Below are positions 60,250 through 64,000 of a DNA stretch of 64,000 nucleotides, one piece after another (within the stretch, counting starts at the first letter, position 1; every line of letters starts with the position of its first letter). The notes beneath the pieces are model-generated. The model was not told the origin of the DNA and searched no databases. It saw only the letters and a program-made list of their open reading frames with translations. The DNA is taken from assembly GCF_022828325.1 (NCBI RefSeq), contig NZ_JAJQJS010000002.1, positions 248,001 to 312,000 of the forward strand, written 5' to 3'. The translations under genes and the position numbers were made by a program. Origin of the DNA: Candidatus Nanosynbacter sp. TM7-076 (GTDB lineage Bacteria; Patescibacteriota; Saccharimonadia; Saccharimonadales; Saccharimonadaceae).

Positions 60250-60906
60250 TTAAAGATTAATGTTAGATACGTCACCAATACCGTCAACTAAATAGTCTGG
60301 CTCCATTGATTTCAAGAATTCCTTACTACGAATTCCACTCAAAAGAGCAATACTGGTCGCATTGAGCTGCTGAGCCGCAGCAACATCAGCTTCAGTATCT
60401 CCAACAATAATAGAGTCTTCAGGATTATCTATTGTTTGCTTAATTATATCTGCCTTTTTTAATAATGTACCTTCTTTTGTGTCACTATGCCCTGATAAAA
60501 TTTTTTCAAAAAAGCGCCCAATCCCCAACTTTTCAATCTGCTTATCTAGAGCGTCTGAATTTCGCCTTAAACTAAGTAGATATAGCTTATTATCATTCGA
60601 GGATAGCTTTTTTAGCGCAGACAAGCTATCTACAAAAAGCTCATCTCTATACAACTCCTCCAATGATTCTATGCGATCAATAAATAATTTGAGATAATCA
60701 TCCCTATTATTTACCTCAAGCCCACTTATCAACAATAATTCATTCCAGGAAATATTATCACGTTTCAATTCCCAATATTTCTTCTGATCAAGAGGTGTGC
60801 CGCCCATTTTTTCGACACACTTCTTATATACTCTATAATGACGAGGAGCAATATCGACCAAAGTACCGTCAAAATCTATAAATATATTTCTATTTGCAAT
60901 TTTCAT
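60250..60906 (-). CDS. HAD-superfamily phosphatase
   Basis: About 218 residues. Motif I FIDFDGTLVD (about residue 8), motif II LLSLRRNSD, a Lys-containing KADIIKQ region and motif IV IIVGDTEADVAAA are the HAD catalytic set. Cap type C1. It dephosphorylates a small substrate, possibly a sugar phosphate given its operon. The frame runs to 60990, but the ATG at 60906 begins MKIANRNIFIDFDG and overlaps the epimerase gene by 17 bases. Confidence 0.88.
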   Translation of the reverse strand: MKIANRNIFIDFDGTLVDIAPRHYRVYKKCVEKMGGTPLDQKKYWELKRDNISWNELLLISGLEVNNRDDYLKLFIDRIESLEELYRDELFVDSLSALKKLSSNDNKLYLLSLRRNSDALDKQIEKLGIGRFFEKILSGHSDTKEGTLLKKADIIKQTIDNPEDSIIVGDTEADVAAAQQLNATSIALLSGIRSKEFLKSMEPDYLVDGIGDVSNINL

Positions 60907-61783
60907 AGAGATCACCCATCTCCTTAATTTTATCTGGAAAGAACACTTTAGGATGATAATCAAGTAGACTCTCTGCCTTTGATATATCAATCACTATATC
61001 GCAACCACCGCTATCGGACATAATATTTATACTGCTACTCGATCGCATACTTTTAATAATTGACTCCGCTGTTTCTTTAATAGAGACTCCTCTACCCGTC
61101 CCAATATTGATTACCCCAGCGCCCGCCGAATTAACTGCACATATAATACTACTAGCTACATCGTCAATATGCACATAGTCGCGAAGAACTAGTGGACCAT
61201 TGATAGTCAGATTACCTCCAGACTTAGCCGCCCTAATGAAGTTAGGGATAGCCCTAGCAATTGGGTCATATCCGCCATACATTATTGAAAATCGCAGAAT
61301 GGTAAGCTCTTTGTTATTTTTTTGCGCAAATGATTGAGCAATTACTTCGCTAGCTATCTTAGTGGAACTATAATATGAACTACCAGACACAACATTATCT
61401 TCCGTAATTGGACCACTAATTTTTGTTTTATCATAAGCTTCTACAGTGCTGCCGATAATAATCTTTTTTGCCTTTTTACCAAAATACGTTAGAAGATTAA
61501 TAATCCCATCTATATTGCCTTCTTTACACTTCTCTAAACTATCTTCAATAGTTTTTTTTGGCACAAAAGCCGCCAAATGAACTATAGCGTCAAACTCTTT
61601 ATCAGCCAATACATCAGCAGCTATCTTTGAGCTCTCCTTACTAGACAGGTCGCATTCAACCCACTTAACATCATCATAATCAATATTAGATCTGCCTAAA
61701 CAAATTATCTCCCAGCTGGCAGGCGCCATTTCCAAAAAACGCCTGCCAACAAAACCAGATGCACCAGTAACGAGAATTTTCAC
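60890..61783 (-). CDS. NAD-dependent sugar epimerase/dehydratase
   Basis: A 297-residue extended short-chain dehydrogenase. GASGFVGRRF binds NAD, VHLAAFVPK and GSTVEAYD surround the active site, and YYSSTKIASE is the Tyr-Lys pair. INIGTGRGVSIKE near the end is typical of nucleotide-sugar epimerases. The start is GTG, directly after the stop of the ATP-grasp gene. Confidence 0.9.
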   Translation of the reverse strand: MKILVTGASGFVGRRFLEMAPASWEIICLGRSNIDYDDVKWVECDLSSKESSKIAADVLADKEFDAIVHLAAFVPKKTIEDSLEKCKEGNIDGIINLLTYFGKKAKKIIIGSTVEAYDKTKISGPITEDNVVSGSSYYSSTKIASEVIAQSFAQKNNKELTILRFSIMYGGYDPIARAIPNFIRAAKSGGNLTINGPLVLRDYVHIDDVASSIICAVNSAGAGVINIGTGRGVSIKETAESIIKSMRSSSSINIMSDSGGCDIVIDISKAESLLDYHPKVFFPDKIKEMGDLYENCK

Positions 61784-62869
61784 CTATGATATTTCCTTAA
61801 GGATACGATCACGCTGAGCAACACTCTCTTCTACAACTCCCATATCCGACAAAACTGGTCGGAAGTCCATTCCTCGAATCCATACTAGACCGTCTGGTAG
61901 AGGATTAGTGTTATTATCAATCGCAGGAATCTCTTCGCCATAGCCAAGCTTAACAAACATTTCAGGCATATTAAGACCCGCTTGTGTAAAGAATTCGTGA
62001 GTTGTAAAGAATCGGCCAATATTAATTTCTGTTGGATTCGGTACACCATTTTTGTCGTAAGCCATATCCACACCAAATAGACCATCCGGCCTACTATCAA
62101 CAGCCAACACAGCCCTACGAGCAATATCATCAAGTTCGGCATCCGAATAAGTTAATCCCGTTCCAGTAGCGCCGGTGACACCTGATGGAGAAATTTTTGA
62201 CAACTCCCAATATAAGCGCTTGCGTCCCTGGGCAACAACTAACTCGCCATCTTTCCATAACGACATCCAAGTAACCGTCTCTGGTTCAAGCAATTCTGAT
62301 ACTGTAAAATTACCAGACCACGAGCCATTTTTCTCTTGGAAATCTAACCAGTTCTTAGCAGTCTTAACATCGTGAACTGGAAGAGATCCACGACCGCCGG
62401 CTCCTGATATTGCGCGAATCCACATAGACCCACCCATCTCTTCTAATAGAGCATCTAAATCAGTATCTTTACCTTCAATTAGTTTAGTCTTAGGAACTTT
62501 AATACCGGCCTTTTCCCATAGTTTAAACGACTCAAACTTATCTTGAAGGATCTTAACGGTTTCTTTGGCTGGAAAGAATGTTTTGGCTTTAATTTTCTCT
62601 CGATTCTCGCTCAAAAACCCAACCTCAACATCGTTTTGCGCGTGTACAAACTCAATATTTTCCTTCTCTATAATGTAATTCAAAAAATCAATGTACTTTG
62701 GGTCGTTTGCCAACGGTGCTAGATATTTAACATCAACTTCAGCACGCTGTAAATAATATTTATCAGCATCTGTGCCAACAATGTAATATTCTTCATCCGC
62801 AGCTCTAAGGGATCGAATAAAGTTTGCAGAAGGTGATCCACCAGCACCTGTTACTAAAATTCTTTTCAT
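61784..62869 (-). CDS. ATP-grasp enzyme (CarB-like)
   Basis: A 361-residue protein. A Rossmann-like start ILVTGAGGSPSANFIRSL is followed by an ATP-grasp domain: LQDKFESFKLWEKAGIKVPKT, SMWIRAISGAGGRGS (ATP loop), FTVSELLEP, and FGVDMAYD with NPTEINIGRF (metal ligands). It should join a carboxylate to an amine or another nucleophile, probably modifying a sugar or glycan precursor in this operon. AGGAGG precedes the ATG. Substrate unknown. Confidence 0.85.
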   Translation of the reverse strand: MKRILVTGAGGSPSANFIRSLRAADEEYYIVGTDADKYYLQRAEVDVKYLAPLANDPKYIDFLNYIIEKENIEFVHAQNDVEVGFLSENREKIKAKTFFPAKETVKILQDKFESFKLWEKAGIKVPKTKLIEGKDTDLDALLEEMGGSMWIRAISGAGGRGSLPVHDVKTAKNWLDFQEKNGSWSGNFTVSELLEPETVTWMSLWKDGELVVAQGRKRLYWELSKISPSGVTGATGTGLTYSDAELDDIARRAVLAVDSRPDGLFGVDMAYDKNGVPNPTEINIGRFFTTHEFFTQAGLNMPEMFVKLGYGEEIPAIDNNTNPLPDGLVWIRGMDFRPVLSDMGVVEESVAQRDRILKEIS

Positions 62870-62878
62870 ATTATCCTC

Positions 62879-63874
62879 CTATTTAACGTCAAAAGGCGCA
62901 ACAGCCTCTAATGATATTTTTAACGCTTCGCGCGCATCTACCGGATCAACAATTGATGCCGTCCTGCCCATAGATTTAGCCATAAAAGCTTTCAATTCAG
63001 CGGCTAAAGGCTCTTCAAAATCAACTTTTATCACGCGCTTTTCTGGATCACCAACCTGCAAAACAAATTCAGTAAATCCATCTTTCTGAATTTCTTTCAT
63101 ATTATGTTTATAATACGTAAGTTCCTGTGTTATATAATTAGCCTCTAGATAACCTAACGACCCAGTCAGTGCAATGGTACGAATTTTTACTGGAGTCAGC
63201 CAATTAGCCTGAATAAATCCTGACGCTCTACCATAATCCATTAATATTTCTGCTGAATCAATTTTTTTACTATGACGAGTACGCGATCCGTGGCTATGAA
63301 TAGCTTTAGGTTTTTGTCCCAATAGATAATTAACTATATCAACGTCATGAACTGCAAGGTCAATAATCACATCCGTTTTTGGCTCAACAGCAGGAAAACC
63401 ACCAACACGCTTACATACTACCGATGTTATGTCACCTATAGCATTGTCATCGATCATCTGCTTCAGCTTCTTAATGACTGGATTAAACCTCTCTATATGA
63501 CCAACTGTAAACGTAACTCCATTTTCCTCAGCACAAGCAATTAGCTTATCAGCCTCTCCCACCGAAGATGCAATTGGTTTTTCAAGCATACAATTAATAC
63601 CTCGAGACATCACCTCAGTTGCAACTTCAAGATGAAATGGAGTAGGCACAACCACAGACACGGCATCTGGATGAACTTTCTCAAGCATTTCCTTGTAATC
63701 AGTAAAGAATTTTGTTTTGTATTCGTCAGCTAACGATTTTGCGGCTGGATTAACGTCTGCTATTGCCACTAGCTCAGATTCTGGAAGCATGAAATAATTA
63801 CGCACATGATTGCGCCCCATATTTCCAGTACCAATGACAGCAACCCTTATTTTACCTTCTTTATTATTAGTCAT
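62879..63874 (-). CDS. Gfo/Idh/MocA-family oxidoreductase
   Basis: A 331-residue NAD(P)-dependent sugar oxidoreductase. The start VAVIGTGNMGRNHVRNY binds the cofactor, ADAVSVVVPTPFH and CMLEKPIASS contain the EKP catalytic Lys motif, and VHDVDIVNYLLG gives the conserved His-Asp. Next to a DegT aminotransferase, it fits 3-oxidation of a UDP-sugar before amination (as WbpB does). This pathway role is inference. Confidence 0.92.
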   Translation of the reverse strand: MTNNKEGKIRVAVIGTGNMGRNHVRNYFMLPESELVAIADVNPAAKSLADEYKTKFFTDYKEMLEKVHPDAVSVVVPTPFHLEVATEVMSRGINCMLEKPIASSVGEADKLIACAEENGVTFTVGHIERFNPVIKKLKQMIDDNAIGDITSVVCKRVGGFPAVEPKTDVIIDLAVHDVDIVNYLLGQKPKAIHSHGSRTRHSKKIDSAEILMDYGRASGFIQANWLTPVKIRTIALTGSLGYLEANYITQELTYYKHNMKEIQKDGFTEFVLQVGDPEKRVIKVDFEEPLAAELKAFMAKSMGRTASIVDPVDAREALKISLEAVAPFDVK

Positions 63875-64000
63875 TTACGGCTTCCTTAATTGCGCTAGCA
63901 ATTACTTCAATATCAGCATCTGTAACTTTTGGATGAACAGGCAAAGACACAACTCTTGCAGCCAAATCTTCGGCAACAGGAAAATCTCCCACTTTATATC
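63867..64000 (-). CDS. DegT/DnrJ/EryC1 aminotransferase, C-terminal end
   Basis: Partial gene cut by the right window edge; the last 44 residues are visible. KVGDFPVAEDLAARVVSLPVHPKVTDAD matches the conserved C-terminus of PLP-dependent sugar aminotransferases of the DegT group (FP.AE.LA..V.SLP.HP). The stop overlaps the oxidoreductase start by eight bases. It would aminate the keto-sugar made by the neighbouring oxidoreductase. Confidence 0.8.
   Translation of the reverse strand, partial: YKVGDFPVAEDLAARVVSLPVHPKVTDADIEVIASAIKEAVND

Overview
The window looks like a chromosomal segment of a small, gene-dense bacterium of the Patescibacteria/CPR, most likely Candidatus Saccharibacteria (TM7, Nanosynbacter-like). 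This is inferred from several things together: arginine deiminase followed by ornithine carbamoyltransferase, genes overlapping by 1-4 bases, a Gram-positive-type surface apparatus (sortase, NTG-type sorting signals, phosphoglycerol-transferase-like sulfatase), an anaerobic ribonucleotide reductase, and no amino-acid biosynthesis. TGA is a normal stop here (for example 15420-15422 and 16019-16021), so the code is not recoded as in Gracilibacteria. No gene-free stretch exceeds about 200 bases. No rRNA, insertion sequence, integrase or CRISPR array was seen.

Layout. 1-11 kb: arginine catabolism (arcB partial, arcA), a TylF-type methyltransferase, a heterodimeric ABC exporter, tRNA-Pro, a Nudix hydrolase, an amino-acid ABC importer and a phosphoglycerol-transferase-like membrane protein. 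11-20 kb: galE, a CIRCE-controlled ClpB without an N domain, a three-gene operon (methyltransferase, CVPC membrane protein, DsbA-like protein), an ABC-2 exporter and a polysaccharide deacetylase. 20.5-29.8 kb: an accessory defence island on the minus strand. 29.8-37.7 kb: radC, an NrdR-box-controlled anaerobic RNR operon with a flavin reductase and an acidic Cys-cluster protein, and a kinase/phosphotransferase pair. 37.7-48.8 kb: sortase and an NTG-anchored surface protein, a two-component system, duplicated GH16 glucanases and a YkcB/YkcC glycosyltransferase pair with apparent deletions. 49.3-64 kb: tRNA-Asn, a LexA-like DNA-binding protein, then a surface-polysaccharide locus (polymerase/ligase, initiating transferase, two GT4 enzymes, dTDP-rhamnose genes, GtrA/GT2, and a sugar-modification operon cut by the window end).

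The most interesting region is 20.5-29.8 kb. A type III restriction-modification pair (mod, res) is split by an insert encoding a membrane protein with a cytosolic Rossmann-like domain, a CD-NTase-like nucleotidyltransferase with an AGS-C-like sensor end, a 57-residue ORF and a HEPN protein. The operon is led by an ATPase/STAS-like pair whose promoter carries a 14-bp inverted repeat. This looks like a composite of restriction and nucleotide-signalled abortive infection.

A second theme is transcription and translation style. Many first genes of transcription units have a -10 element ending exactly 6 bases before the start codon, which implies leaderless mRNAs. Other units have leaders with Shine-Dalgarno sequences. 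CIRCE and NrdR boxes sit inside recognisable sigma-70-type promoters.
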